NCBI GenBank assembly: GCA_024234165.1 | Contig: JACKOP010000001.1 | Coordinates: 496,001-560,000, forward strand | Length of the DNA stretch: 64,000 nucleotides | Reading direction: 5' to 3' | Origin: Pseudomonadales bacterium | GTDB lineage: Bacteria > Pseudomonadota > Gammaproteobacteria > Pseudomonadales > UBA5518 | Shown here: in pieces, positions 9,349 to 19,232 of the stretch | Layout of the letters: each line of letters starts with the position of its first letter | How positions within the stretch are numbered: the stretch's first letter is position 1 | The notes under the pieces: generated by a model | The model's database searches: none | Told to the model about the DNA's origin: nothing | The model's input: the letters and a program-made list of their open reading frames with translations, nothing else | Made by a program: the position numbers and the translations under genes

Positions 9349-11280
9349 GTGCATGCCCTGCTGACCGACTTTCACTTCCTGCGCCCGTGGTGGCTGCTCG
9401 CCCTGTTGCCGTGCGCGCTGCTCACGCTGTGGCTCGCACGCCGGCACCGCCGCCCGCCGGTGTGGGGCGAGCTGATCGACCCGATGCTGCTGCCACACCT
9501 GTTGCTGCCGAGCGACGCGAAGCGATCGAAGGCGCTGCCGATGCTGTTGTTCGGCGGCTGGACGCTCGGCGTGCTGGCGCTTGCCGGACCAGCCTGGGAG
9601 CGGCTGCCGGAGCCGGTGGAGCGCAGCAACGATGCGCTGATCATTGCACTCGAACTCGACGCCAGCATGCGCGCCACCGACCTTGCCCCGTCACGGCTGC
9701 AGCGCGCACGCCACAAGATCGCCGACATCCTCGCCGCACGCCACGACGGCCTGACCGCGCTGATCGTCTACGCGGGCGACGCACACGTGGTCACTCCGCT
9801 GTCCGACGACGTCAACACGCTGGCTGCCATGCTGGCGGCGCTCGACCCCGCGATCATGCCCGAACCCGGTAACGATCCGCGCACTGCCGCGGAGCTGGCC
9901 GCGCAATTGCTGCATGGTGCGGGGCTGAACGAAGGTCGCGTGCTGTTCGTCGCCGACGCATTTCCACGCTCCGCGCAGGCAACGGTCGCGCATACCCTCG
10001 CTGGCGCCAGACTCGGCTTCTCGCTGCTTGCGGTCGGCACCGCGCAAGGCGCACCGGTTCCGCTACCCGACGGCGGGTTCCTGCGCGACCCCGATGGTGG
10101 CATCCGCGTTCCCGGAGTCGATCTTGCAACGATGCGCGATGCCGCGGCCACGGCGCGCGGGCGCTTTGCGCAGCTTGGTGTGGACGACAGCGATATCCGT
10201 TACCTGCTGCCTGCCGAAGCAGCGGTACCGGCACGCACATCCGCGGACACGAACCGCCGCTTCGATCAGTGGCAGGACCGGGCGCCGTGGCTGGCTCTCG
10301 CGCTGCTGCCACTGGCAGCGCTGGCATTCCGGCGGGGCTGGCTGCTTGCGCTGACGCTGGCGGCACTGCTGCCCGCACCACACGCCGACGCGCTCGAATG
10401 GCGCGATCTGTGGCTGCGCAAGGATCAGCAGGGAGCGCAGGCTCTCGCTGCCGGTGAAGCCGAACGCGCCGCGGGACTGTTCCGCTCCCCGGCATGGCGC
10501 GGTGCAGCGCAATATCGGTCAGGAGACTACGTCGGTGCAGCCCGGAGCTGGTCCCAGCAGGACGATGCGACGGCGCACTACAACCGTGGCAACGCGCTGG
10601 CGCGTGCCGGTCGGCTCGACGCCGCGATCGCAGCCTACGACGCCGCCCTCGCACGTGACCCGCAGCTTGCCGACGCAGCCGCGAACCGTCGTCTGGTCGA
10701 GGAACTCGCACGCCAGCGCAACGCCAACCCGCAGACTGGCGGCAACGATCGCAACGGCTCACCGGCGGACTCGCAGGATCAGGCAGCCGGAACCCCGCAA
10801 GCCGACACCGCGCAGGCGCCGTCCGCACCCCGGCCGGGATCGAGCGGCGGTAGCGATTCCGCAAGACCGTCCGGACCCGATGCCAGAGCCGATTCCGCAA
10901 CACACCCCGGAGCCGGCACCAACGGAAGCCCAGCGACCGAACCGAGTGCCGCAACCGGCGCAGACTCCGCAGCCGTGCAGCAACTGCAGGAACACGATGC
11001 TGCGGGTGCGGGCGACGAGTCCGGCCAGACTCGAGATGTGCAACCGCAGGCAGAAGGCAGTGCAGCGTCGGCGCAATCGCCAACACACGCCGCAGAAGAC
11101 ACAGAATCCGTCAGCGGCGCCGCTTCGATTGCGCCCGACCAATCCGCAGACAGCGAAGACGACCAGGCGATGGAGCACTGGTTGCGGCGCATCCCGGACG
11201 ACCCGGGCGAGTTGCTGCGGCGCAAGTTCGAGTACGAGAACCGGTCACGTAACGACGAATCCGGCAGGAGCAAGTGGTGA
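9349..11280 (+). CDS. batB: BatB/BatC-type protein: VWA domain plus TPR
   Basis: This 643-residue protein has N-terminal membrane helices, a VWA domain, a membrane helix near residue 330, TPR-like repeats (about 385-460, YNRGNALARAGRLDAAIAAY), a long low-complexity linker rich in Ala, Ser, Pro, Gln and Asp (about 465-610) and the conserved tail WLRRIPDDPGELLRRKFEYE. It combines what are BatB and BatC in other species. The metal site reads D104-A-S106-M-R108, so the last Ser of DxSxS is Arg. GTG 9349 is preferred because GGAGG at 9336-9340 precedes it; an in-frame GTG at 9334 overlaps batA. Confidence 0.88.
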   Translation: MHALLTDFHFLRPWWLLALLPCALLTLWLARRHRRPPVWGELIDPMLLPHLLLPSDAKRSKALPMLLFGGWTLGVLALAGPAWERLPEPVERSNDALIIALELDASMRATDLAPSRLQRARHKIADILAARHDGLTALIVYAGDAHVVTPLSDDVNTLAAMLAALDPAIMPEPGNDPRTAAELAAQLLHGAGLNEGRVLFVADAFPRSAQATVAHTLAGARLGFSLLAVGTAQGAPVPLPDGGFLRDPDGGIRVPGVDLATMRDAAATARGRFAQLGVDDSDIRYLLPAEAAVPARTSADTNRRFDQWQDRAPWLALALLPLAALAFRRGWLLALTLAALLPAPHADALEWRDLWLRKDQQGAQALAAGEAERAAGLFRSPAWRGAAQYRSGDYVGAARSWSQQDDATAHYNRGNALARAGRLDAAIAAYDAALARDPQLADAAANRRLVEELARQRNANPQTGGNDRNGSPADSQDQAAGTPQADTAQAPSAPRPGSSGGSDSARPSGPDARADSATHPGAGTNGSPATEPSAATGADSAAVQQLQEHDAAGAGDESGQTRDVQPQAEGSAASAQSPTHAAEDTESVSGAASIAPDQSADSEDDQAMEHWLRRIPDDPGELLRRKFEYENRSRNDESGRSKW

Positions 11281-13013
11281 TGGAATCGCTGACGCTGTGG
11301 CGCTTGATCCTGCTGCTGCTCGCGTTCGGTGCCGCAAGCGCGTCTGCCGGCGTCACAGCCCGCGTCGACCGCGAGCATCTGTCCCTGTCCGAAAGCCTGC
11401 AGCTCACGATCCGCGTCAGCGGGAGCCTGGACGCCGACGCTCCCGATCTCACGGCTCTGGAGCAGGATTTCGAAGTGCTGGAAAGAAGTCGCAGCTCGAG
11501 CTTTTCGATCGGCGGTGGACAGCGTGAGACCGCCACCGAATGGCAGATCACGCTGGCACCACGACGCAGCGGTCAATTGCAGATTCCCTCACTCGCGGTC
11601 GACGGCGAAAAAACGGATCCGATCACCGTCACGGTCGACACCGACTCCGCGGCAGCCGCTGGAAGTGGCGACATCAGGCTCGAAGTCGAGGCCGATGCCG
11701 ACGAGCTGCACGTGCAACAGCAACTGCTGGTCTCCGTTCGCGTGCTGCATGCCGTGAACCTCGAACGCGGTGCGACGCTGGAACCACTCGTGATCGATGG
11801 CGCCATCGTCAGCGAACTCGGCGAGAACACCCATACCAGGACTATCGGCGGGCGACGCTTCGCGGTATTCGAGCGCCGCTACGCCGTTTTCCCTCAGCGC
11901 AGTGGCGAGCTGCTGATACCGTCGATCGGCTTTCGTGCCGCAGTCGGCCGCGCCGGCGGTGGCTGGTTCGACCAGTTCGGCGCACGCGCCATCCGCCTGC
12001 GCTCGCAGGAGAAGCAGCTGCGTGTGCTGCCTCCGGTGGATCACGCCACGCCATGGTTGCCAGCACGCGTGCTGACGCTGGTCGAAACCTGGGACAAGGA
12101 CCCGCAGCAGCTGCGGGCCGGCGATTCGGCAACGCGCACGGTCACGCTGAGCGCACACGGATTGACGGCGGCACAACTTCCCTCGCTACCGGCGACAGCG
12201 ACACCCGGGTTACATTTCTACCCCGACCAGCCACGGCTCGAAGACACCCCGGGCGAAGACGGCATCACCGGCACCCGCACCGAAAGTGCCGCCGTGATCC
12301 CCGAGCACGCCGGTACCTTCGTGCTGCCTCCGGTCGAGTTGCGCTGGTGGGATACCGTCAATCGGCGCTTCGAAGCCGCCCTGATTCCGGAACGCACGAT
12401 CGAGATCCAGCCTGCAGTAGCCGGGGCCGGCACACCGACAGCGCAACCGGCTACGTCAAGGCAGGTAGGCGAAACGGATCCGGCAACCAACACGACAGAT
12501 GCATCCGGTCTTCCCGGCTCAGGCGAGTCCGCCGCTGCGAACCCGTCGCTGCCGTGGATGCTCGCGACGCTGCTGTTTGCGCTCAGCACCCTGTTCACGA
12601 GCTGGCGGTGGCGGCGAGCCGCGCGCAGTCCGCGCCCGAGCCTCCCCGCGGCGCCGGCCCGGAACGTCCAACCGGACGAGGACTCCGCGTTTGCCACCCT
12701 GCAGGCCGCGTGCACCGGCGCGGATCTGGCACGCATCCGCACCGCCTTGCGTGCATGGGGCATGGCTGCATTCCCGGACCGGCACATCCTCAGCGCCAGC
12801 GACGCGCTTGCAGCGATCGCGGACGCGGCCGTGACAGCCGAATACGAACGCCTCCTCGCCAACACCTACCGAGGCGACACCAGGCTGATCGATGCTACCG
12901 GGTTCCTGGCCAGGCTTACGGCGCATCGCACGCGACTGCGAGGTCCGCGCGGGTCCGACGACCTTCATGCGGGCGATCTGCCACCGCTGTACCCCCACGG
13001 CAGGTCGGCATAG
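11280..13013 (+). CDS. batD: BatD (oxygen-tolerance) family protein
   Basis: This protein of about 577 residues starts with a clear signal peptide (LILLLLAFGAASASA) and continues as tandem Ig-like periplasmic domains (VTARVDREHLSLSESLQLTI) with one C-terminal membrane helix near residue 430 and a cytoplasmic tail, as in BatD. The ATG at 11280 overlaps the batB stop as TGATG, with AGGAG at 11265-11269. Two in-frame GTG codons at 11274 and 11277 are alternatives. It is the last gene of the operon. Confidence 0.87.
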   Translation: MESLTLWRLILLLLAFGAASASAGVTARVDREHLSLSESLQLTIRVSGSLDADAPDLTALEQDFEVLERSRSSSFSIGGGQRETATEWQITLAPRRSGQLQIPSLAVDGEKTDPITVTVDTDSAAAAGSGDIRLEVEADADELHVQQQLLVSVRVLHAVNLERGATLEPLVIDGAIVSELGENTHTRTIGGRRFAVFERRYAVFPQRSGELLIPSIGFRAAVGRAGGGWFDQFGARAIRLRSQEKQLRVLPPVDHATPWLPARVLTLVETWDKDPQQLRAGDSATRTVTLSAHGLTAAQLPSLPATATPGLHFYPDQPRLEDTPGEDGITGTRTESAAVIPEHAGTFVLPPVELRWWDTVNRRFEAALIPERTIEIQPAVAGAGTPTAQPATSRQVGETDPATNTTDASGLPGSGESAAANPSLPWMLATLLFALSTLFTSWRWRRAARSPRPSLPAAPARNVQPDEDSAFATLQAACTGADLARIRTALRAWGMAAFPDRHILSASDALAAIADAAVTAEYERLLANTYRGDTRLIDATGFLARLTAHRTRLRGPRGSDDLHAGDLPPLYPHGRSA

Positions 13014-13059
13014 TTCGACGGCAGAGCTCGTGTGCAGCCGCGACGGCGGGTTGTCCTGA

Positions 13060-15717
13060 TCAGGCCAGGCTCTTGGACACCACCTCGAAACAGTCCCGTG
13101 ATAAGCCACGGTGTTCCAGCAGTTTCTCGAGTTCGGCACGCATGCCGTCACGATACGGTGCCGAAAATCTGCGCCAGCGTGTGAGCGGCACCAGCAGGCG
13201 CGCCGCGATCATCGGGTTCAGCGCATCGATCTCGGCAACCTGTTCGCCAAGAAAGCGATACCCGGCATGGTCGGGCAGATGAAAGGAACCCGGATTGGCG
13301 TTTGCAAAACTGCCGATCAGCGCACGCACCTTGTTCGGATTGCGTACGTCGAACTCCGCGCTCACACGCAGGCGCTTCACCTCGTCGAGCGTATCGATGC
13401 CGCTGCGCGTCGCCTGCGCCTGCAGCCACAGATTCATCGCCAGCGGTTCGTGATGCCAGCGTGCACGGAAATCGAGCAACATTTCCTGCGCCATTTCGCG
13501 TCCGATCGTGCCTGTTGCCTGCAGCATCGCGTGCAGCGCAGCGAGCACATCGGTCATGTTCTCCTGCGCGTGGTACTGCTGGTATGCCAGATCGCGCACC
13601 TCCTCGTCGTCGAGCAACAGCAGGTACGAAAGACAGGCGTTCTTCAGGCTTCGCCGTGCAATGTCGGCTGCTTCGACACGATACGCCGAACCACCCACGT
13701 TCCCCAGGCAGCATCGCAACAGCGGGTCGCGCAGCGTCGACGCAATGTCCCTGCGCAGACTGCTCCGCGCCGTGTGGATAGCCTGCGGGTCTATCGATTC
13801 GACGAGGTCGGCCAGATACGCCTCGCCAGGCAGGATCAACATCTGCGCAATCAGCGCCCTGTCGCTGGACGTGTCACCGAGCAGCCCGCGAAAACCGTCG
13901 AGCAGGTGCTCGTCGGCCGCCGGCACTGGCGCGGCGCCGGATGCGGTGATCCGTTGCTGCAACACCCGTACTGCCAGCGACTGTCCCGCGTCCCAGCGTG
14001 CCACGCCATCGGTGTCGCGGCGCATCAAGGCAGCAAGGTCGTCCAGACTGTACGCATACCGCAGCCTGAGCGGCGCCGAGAAACCTCTCAGCAAGCTGGG
14101 CAACGGTCGTTCGCGCACGTCCTGGAACTCGAATTCGTGTTCGGCGTCGGTGAGTTCCAGCACCCGCTCGCTCCCACCTGCAACGGCTTCTCCGGCAAGG
14201 CGCAGCGGGATTTCGCCATTGCTGCCGAGCAGCGCCAGGCGAACCGGAATATGAAAGGGTTGCTTGAACGGCTGCCCCGGCGTCGCCCCGCAACTCTGCA
14301 CGAAACGCAGGCGGTAACACCCGTTCACGGCATCGTACTCGTCACTCACCGCAAGCTGCGGGGTACCCGCCTGCGTATACCAGCGGAAGAACTGCGCGAG
14401 ATCGCGTCCGCTCGCGTCTTCCATCGCACGCACGAAGTCCTCGACCGTGACTGCCTGCCCGTCGTGGCGCACGAAGTACAGGTCGCAGCCACGGCGAAAC
14501 GCCGGCGCACCGATCAGCTCGCGGATCATCCGCACCACCTCGGCGCCCTTCTCGTAGACCGTCAGCGTGTAGAAATTGTTGATCTCGATGTAGGAGTCCG
14601 GGCGCACCGGATGCGCCATCGGACCGGCATCCTCGGCGAACTGGCTGCTGCGCAACAGGTTCACGCCTTCGATGCGGCGCACCGCACGTGAACCGGTGTC
14701 GGCCGAGAATTCACTGTCGCGAAAGACCGTGAAACCCTCTTTCAGGCTGAGCTGGAACCAGTCGCGGCAAGTCACGCGGTTGCCGGACCAGTTGTGGAAG
14801 TATTCGTGCGCGACGATCCCGGCGATACGCTGGAAGGCTGCATCGGTGGTGATTGCGGGATTCGCGAGCACTGCCTGGGTGTTGAAGATGTTGAGTCCCT
14901 TGTTCTCCATCGCGCCCATGTTGAAATCGTCGACAGCGACGATCATGAACGTGTCGAGATCGTACTCGCGCCCGAATCTTTCCTCGTCCCAGCGCATCGC
15001 CTGCTGCAGCGAGCGCAGCGCGAACCCGCATTTGTCGAGATCCTTCTCTTCGACGAAGATCCGCAACACGACCTCGCGACCGGAGCAGGTCACGAAACGA
15101 TCCTCGACCCGGGCAAGATTCCCGGCTACCAGCGCAAACAGATAACCGGGCTTCGGAAACGGATCCTCCCAGCACACCCAGTGACGACCGCCGTCGAGAT
15201 CGCCCGCACCGGTCCGGTTGCCGTTGCTCAGCAGTACCGGGAAGCGCTCGCGATCGGCGACGATCGTCGTCGTGTAGCGCGCAAGCACGTCGGGGCGATC
15301 CGGAAAGAACGTGATGCGCCGAAATCCCTCGGCTTCGCACTGCGTGCAGTACATGCCACGCGAAAGGTACAGCCCCTCGAGCGCGGTGTTTTCCCGTGGC
15401 TGCAGTTCGACCAGCGTTTCGAGTTCGAAGCGATCCGGAACCTCGTCTATTTCAAGACCGGCCGCATCGTGGCGGTAGCGCACTGTCGGCAGCGCGACGC
15501 CGTCGAGCATGATCGAGCGCAACACAAGCGCATGGCCGTCGAGCCGCAGCGTTCGTGTCGGCTGCACTGCAGCCGGATTGCGCACGATACGCAGGCGACT
15601 GCGCACTCGTGTGGCGTCGTCACCCAGTTCGAAGTGCAGATCGACGTGACTCACCAGATACGGTGGCACATGGTAGTCACGCAACAGCACCGCACGCGGT
15701 GACGCATCGTCCATCAT
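13060..15717 (-). CDS. pepN: Aminopeptidase N (M1 alanyl aminopeptidase)
   Basis: This cytoplasmic zinc aminopeptidase of 885 residues contains the exopeptidase motif GAMENKG and the zinc motif HEYFH with the downstream glutamate in the SLKEG segment (VAHEYFHNWSGNRVTCRDW). Length and the C-terminal helical domain fit bacterial PepN. The start at 15717 (MMDDASPR) is chosen because GAGGAGG lies 5 to 6 bases upstream; longer in-frame starts lack a ribosome site. It lies 10 bp after the DUF1315 gene and is probably co-transcribed with it. Confidence 0.95.
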   Translation of the reverse strand: MMDDASPRAVLLRDYHVPPYLVSHVDLHFELGDDATRVRSRLRIVRNPAAVQPTRTLRLDGHALVLRSIMLDGVALPTVRYRHDAAGLEIDEVPDRFELETLVELQPRENTALEGLYLSRGMYCTQCEAEGFRRITFFPDRPDVLARYTTTIVADRERFPVLLSNGNRTGAGDLDGGRHWVCWEDPFPKPGYLFALVAGNLARVEDRFVTCSGREVVLRIFVEEKDLDKCGFALRSLQQAMRWDEERFGREYDLDTFMIVAVDDFNMGAMENKGLNIFNTQAVLANPAITTDAAFQRIAGIVAHEYFHNWSGNRVTCRDWFQLSLKEGFTVFRDSEFSADTGSRAVRRIEGVNLLRSSQFAEDAGPMAHPVRPDSYIEINNFYTLTVYEKGAEVVRMIRELIGAPAFRRGCDLYFVRHDGQAVTVEDFVRAMEDASGRDLAQFFRWYTQAGTPQLAVSDEYDAVNGCYRLRFVQSCGATPGQPFKQPFHIPVRLALLGSNGEIPLRLAGEAVAGGSERVLELTDAEHEFEFQDVRERPLPSLLRGFSAPLRLRYAYSLDDLAALMRRDTDGVARWDAGQSLAVRVLQQRITASGAAPVPAADEHLLDGFRGLLGDTSSDRALIAQMLILPGEAYLADLVESIDPQAIHTARSSLRRDIASTLRDPLLRCCLGNVGGSAYRVEAADIARRSLKNACLSYLLLLDDEEVRDLAYQQYHAQENMTDVLAALHAMLQATGTIGREMAQEMLLDFRARWHHEPLAMNLWLQAQATRSGIDTLDEVKRLRVSAEFDVRNPNKVRALIGSFANANPGSFHLPDHAGYRFLGEQVAEIDALNPMIAARLLVPLTRWRRFSAPYRDGMRAELEKLLEHRGLSRDCFEVVSKSLA

Positions 15718-15727
15718 CGACGCCTCC

Positions 15728-16012
15728 TCAGCCGGCCAGGCCGCTGGCACGCACGATGCGGATCAGCTCCGGTTCTTCGTCGGCAGGGGTTGCGCAGACC
15801 TCGCCACGTGTCTTGCTGCCGCAATCGATATAGCCCGTACGTTCCTCGCTGGGCAGATTGTGCACCTCCCACGCGATCAGCGCCTGCATGCACAACTCGC
15901 GCTGCTCACCGGTCAGCGCTGCACCGTCGGCCCATTTGCCGATCTCGATCGCACGCCGCAGGCCGCTGTGTACCTCCGGCGTGATCAGTTGCAGCATCGC
16001 CTCGAAATCCAT
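15728..16012 (-). CDS. DUF1315 (YeaC-like) small protein
   Basis: This 94-residue protein starts MDFEAMLQLITPEVHSGLRR and contains IGKWADGAALT and CMQALIAWEVHNLP, the DUF1315/YeaC signature. GGGAGG precedes the ATG at 16012, which rules out a longer in-frame start at 16129 inside the rhomboid gene. The family is conserved in gammaproteobacteria and has no known function. Confidence 0.9.
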   Translation of the reverse strand: MDFEAMLQLITPEVHSGLRRAIEIGKWADGAALTGEQRELCMQALIAWEVHNLPSEERTGYIDCGSKTRGEVCATPADEEPELIRIVRASGLAG

Positions 16013-16016
16013 CGTG

Positions 16017-16916
16017 CTACCTCCCATTGGCTCCCGTGGCGGGGGGGCGCGAGTATAACAAGGCAGCGCCGAACCCCAGCAGCGCACCCAGTGCCAGGCC
16101 TCCCGCGTGCGCGGCATTCGCAATCGCACCGAACCCGATCGCCTCCACCACTCCGCTCATGCACACCAACAACCAGATCAGCATTGCCGCCATCACCCCG
16201 GGCGGAAGTGTCACAGTGGGCTGTGCCCCCATGCGCGTCCATGCCCATGCATAACCCAGCAGTCCGTAGATCACGCCCGACATGCCACCGAACATCACGG
16301 TGCCATCGTAGAGGTACTGCGCGATGTTGCCGCCAGCGCCGGTCAGCACCAGCAACGCCAGCATCGTGAGCGGGCCGCGTGTACTCTCGATGCGTCGGCC
16401 GAGCTCCCACAGCCACAGCATGTTGAATGCCAGATGCAGCAGCCCGAAATGCAGGAAAACCGGCGTGAGCAGACGCCAGTATTCGCCCCGGCCATAGGTG
16501 GCAATCACGCTTTCGAACACGGGGTTTCCGGCGGGATCCAGATGGAAGCCGGTGAAGCTCAACCAGCGCAGCATGCTGGCATCGTGGTCGAAGAACACCA
16601 GCAGCGTGCCCGCGATGCTGAGCACGATCGCCGTCAGGGTGAGCGGCTGGCGCCGCCAGCCGCTCGCAACCGCTGCACCGGCGCGCTGCAGCCACGCATG
16701 CCGTGACGGCAACTCGGCCACCGGCAGCTCACCGGCCCGCCAGCGCTCGAACGCGGTACGCACCTCCGCCACGTCCTGCTCCCGCGCCACCACCAGTACC
16801 TGCCTGCCGTCCGGCGTATCGAAGACGCGATGTACGATGCGCCGCTGCCACAGGTAGCGGCTGAATTCGGCCAGCTCGACGCCGATGCGTGTTTCGATCG
16901 CGACGCAAGCACTCAT
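16017..16916 (-). CDS. Rhomboid-family intramembrane serine protease
   Basis: This 299-residue protein has a cytoplasmic N-terminal domain (about 1-85, GlpG-like) and six predicted membrane helices. The catalytic serine is in GGMSGVIYGLLGY and the catalytic histidine in ANAAHAGGLALGALLG, with the helix 2 motif HLAFNMLWLWELGRRIE. It is therefore expected to cleave membrane proteins within the inner membrane. It ends 5 bp before the DUF1315 start. Confidence 0.92.
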   Translation of the reverse strand: MSACVAIETRIGVELAEFSRYLWQRRIVHRVFDTPDGRQVLVVAREQDVAEVRTAFERWRAGELPVAELPSRHAWLQRAGAAVASGWRRQPLTLTAIVLSIAGTLLVFFDHDASMLRWLSFTGFHLDPAGNPVFESVIATYGRGEYWRLLTPVFLHFGLLHLAFNMLWLWELGRRIESTRGPLTMLALLVLTGAGGNIAQYLYDGTVMFGGMSGVIYGLLGYAWAWTRMGAQPTVTLPPGVMAAMLIWLLVCMSGVVEAIGFGAIANAAHAGGLALGALLGFGAALLYSRPPATGANGR

Positions 16917-16949
16917 CGCGGCAGATCCCGAAACAATGCACGCACGCGC

Positions 16950-17834
16950 TCAGTCGCCATCGGGACGACTGCCCCAACCGAGCTTCGCACGGCAGATCGC
17001 ATAGAAATTGTGATCCAGTGGATGCAGCAAGCGCAGGTGCTCGGGCTTCTTGTGCACGTGCACCATATCGCCCGGACTGGCAGAGAAATCGAGCTGGCCA
17101 TCGCAGCTTATGGCCGGATGCAGGTCGTTGTATTCGTTGATCACGATGCGCACGCTGCTGCTGCCGTGGATTACCAGCGGCCGACTGCTCAGCGTGTGCG
17201 GGAACATCGGCACCAGCACCAGGGCATCGAGTCCGGGGTGCATGATCGGTCCGCCACCGGACAGCGAATACGCGGTACTGCCGGTAGGCGTGGAAATGAT
17301 CAGGCCATCCGAGCGCTGCGTATAGACGAACTGCTCCTCGATGTAGAGCTCGAATTCGATCATGCGTGCCGAAATGCCCGAGTTGAGCACCACGTCGTTC
17401 AGCGCGTCGCCGCGCGCGAGTACACGATGTCCACGCGTGACCACCACATCGAGCAGAAAGCGCGACTCGATCAGATAACGCCCGGCGAGCACCTCACTGA
17501 TCTGTGCCTCCAGCTGTTGTGGCGAAATATCGGTAAGAAAACCGAGACGGCCGCGGTTCACCCCGAGCACAGGAGCGCTCTGCGCTGCCAGCGCGCGCGC
17601 CGCACCGAGCAGGCTGCCGTCTCCGCCGACCACGATCACCAGTTCGGTATGCCGCCCGATCTCCTCGCGCGGCAGCACTTCCTCCGGCAACGAGCCGAGT
17701 TGCTCCGCCACCTCGCGCTCCACCACCACCTCGCGTCCACGCGCGCGCAGCAGCTCACGCAGATGTACCAGCGTCTCGAGAACCTCCGGGTTGCCGACCC
17801 GTCCCATCAAGCCGATGCGGTGAAACTGGCTCAT
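16950..17834 (-). CDS. nadK: NAD kinase
   Basis: This 294-residue cytoplasmic enzyme phosphorylates NAD to NADP. It carries the GGDGS motif (VIVVGGDGSLLGAARAL), GVNRGRLGFLTD, ALNDVVLNSG and the Gly-rich TPTGSTAYSLSGGGP that defines the family. Its start overlaps the stop of the coiled-coil gene upstream by 4 bp, so the two are likely translated together. Confidence 0.96.
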   Translation of the reverse strand: MSQFHRIGLMGRVGNPEVLETLVHLRELLRARGREVVVEREVAEQLGSLPEEVLPREEIGRHTELVIVVGGDGSLLGAARALAAQSAPVLGVNRGRLGFLTDISPQQLEAQISEVLAGRYLIESRFLLDVVVTRGHRVLARGDALNDVVLNSGISARMIEFELYIEEQFVYTQRSDGLIISTPTGSTAYSLSGGGPIMHPGLDALVLVPMFPHTLSSRPLVIHGSSSVRIVINEYNDLHPAISCDGQLDFSASPGDMVHVHKKPEHLRLLHPLDHNFYAICRAKLGWGSRPDGD

Positions 17835-19114
17835 CGCTGCGCGAACTGCTTGTGGATTTCACAACGGTCATGCAGGCCAGCCATGAACTCGACCGGCTTC
17901 AGCAGCTTCTGCACAGGTTTGGCGCACGGCCCACCGTCGCCACCCGCGCCCTGACAGACCGGCTCGTGATAGTGCGCCAGCCAGCGCCGGTAGTGATCCA
18001 GCGATACCCCGCACTTTGCGGCCACGTAGGCTTCGGTGTCGCCCAGATAGATCCGCAGTTCCTCCATCGGAATCGTGATGTGTCCGGCTCCTGGCTGGTA
18101 CGCCACGAACTTGACGCCCTTTTCCTTCAGCGCCGCAAAGAACTTGTCTGCACCCTCGCCCATCAGGCGCAGCTTGTCACGCCGCAGCTCCGTGAGTTCG
18201 CTGCGCAGACTCAGCAACTGCTCTTCCTGCAGCGCACGCTCCTGTTCGAGTCGTGCCAGTTCCTCGTGCATGCGCGCGTCGCGCTCGGCCAGTGCAGCAT
18301 CACGCTCGCATTCTGCCGCACGTCGCGCCGCCTCGATCGCTGTCCGCGCCTGTCCTGTGTGTTGGCGCAGTTCCTCCTGCAGGCTTCCCTTCTGCTGCTC
18401 GAACACCTTCTGCTCGGTTGCCAGACGTTCGCGCAGTGCCTGGCGCTCGGTTTCCAGCTTGCGCACCTGCTCGCGGGCTCCGGTCAGCTCACGCTGCAGT
18501 GTCATCACATCCCGGCGGGTCTGCTCGCGCAGCGTCTCCAGTTGCTCATTGCTCTGCTGCAGCAACGTGAGCAACACCTCGGAGCCGCCCTGCACCGGAG
18601 CCGCCATGACGGGAGCAACATCCACCCGCGGCGGCGGTGCGGGCGGCGGTGCCGGGTCGGACACGTCCAGGCCAAGCCGGTTCATCTGCACGCGTTCACG
18701 CAACACATCGAGCGTGTTGCCCGCCGGGTCGAAGCGCATGTCCCACAGCTTGTCGGCCTGCTCTGCCAGCGGACACTGGCTGCGCGTGACGAGCCGCACC
18801 GGCCCCGCTCCCAAATCCGGGCCGATTGACACTCCCCGCTCCGCCAGCATGCGCAGCGGCACATCCCAGTTCCGGTCGGGAAAGCCCTCGGCGTCGAACG
18901 GGATCAGGAAGAAAACGGCCGTCTGCGGTACAAGCCGCGCGTCCAGGCGCACATAGACGGCCTCGAGCGTGGTTCCGACGAAATCACGGATCGGCACCAC
19001 GCAGTCCAGCAGAGCCTCGAATTCCGCATACAGCATCTCGCACACGATCTGGCTGTCGTGGAAAAAAACCACGGCCTCCTGCGTCTGCGTCGAGGATTTC
19101 TGGTGGACCGTCAT
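17831..19114 (-). CDS. Conserved coiled-coil protein upstream of nadK, function unknown
   Basis: I do not recognise a named family. The 427-residue protein has an N-terminal globular region (about 1-160), a Pro-rich linker (PAPPPAPPPRVDVAP), a long charged coiled coil (about 190-330, rich in Glu, Arg, Gln) and a C-terminal globular part. The end has spaced cysteines (PVCQGAGGDGGPC, then HDRCEIHKQ) that could bind zinc. There is no signal peptide or membrane helix, so it should be cytoplasmic. It overlaps nadK by 4 bp. Confidence 0.8.
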   Translation of the reverse strand: MTVHQKSSTQTQEAVVFFHDSQIVCEMLYAEFEALLDCVVPIRDFVGTTLEAVYVRLDARLVPQTAVFFLIPFDAEGFPDRNWDVPLRMLAERGVSIGPDLGAGPVRLVTRSQCPLAEQADKLWDMRFDPAGNTLDVLRERVQMNRLGLDVSDPAPPPAPPPRVDVAPVMAAPVQGGSEVLLTLLQQSNEQLETLREQTRRDVMTLQRELTGAREQVRKLETERQALRERLATEQKVFEQQKGSLQEELRQHTGQARTAIEAARRAAECERDAALAERDARMHEELARLEQERALQEEQLLSLRSELTELRRDKLRLMGEGADKFFAALKEKGVKFVAYQPGAGHITIPMEELRIYLGDTEAYVAAKCGVSLDHYRRWLAHYHEPVCQGAGGDGGPCAKPVQKLLKPVEFMAGLHDRCEIHKQFAQR

Positions 19115-19232
19115 CCGCGTTTCCCTGAATCGCTCCGCTGGACTGCATGCACAGCGGCAGAATCGCCGTTCATGTTAGCAGTCCCGCGGAGCCGGTGGGG
19201 TACCGGAATCGCCTCGGCGATGCGGATGCGCT

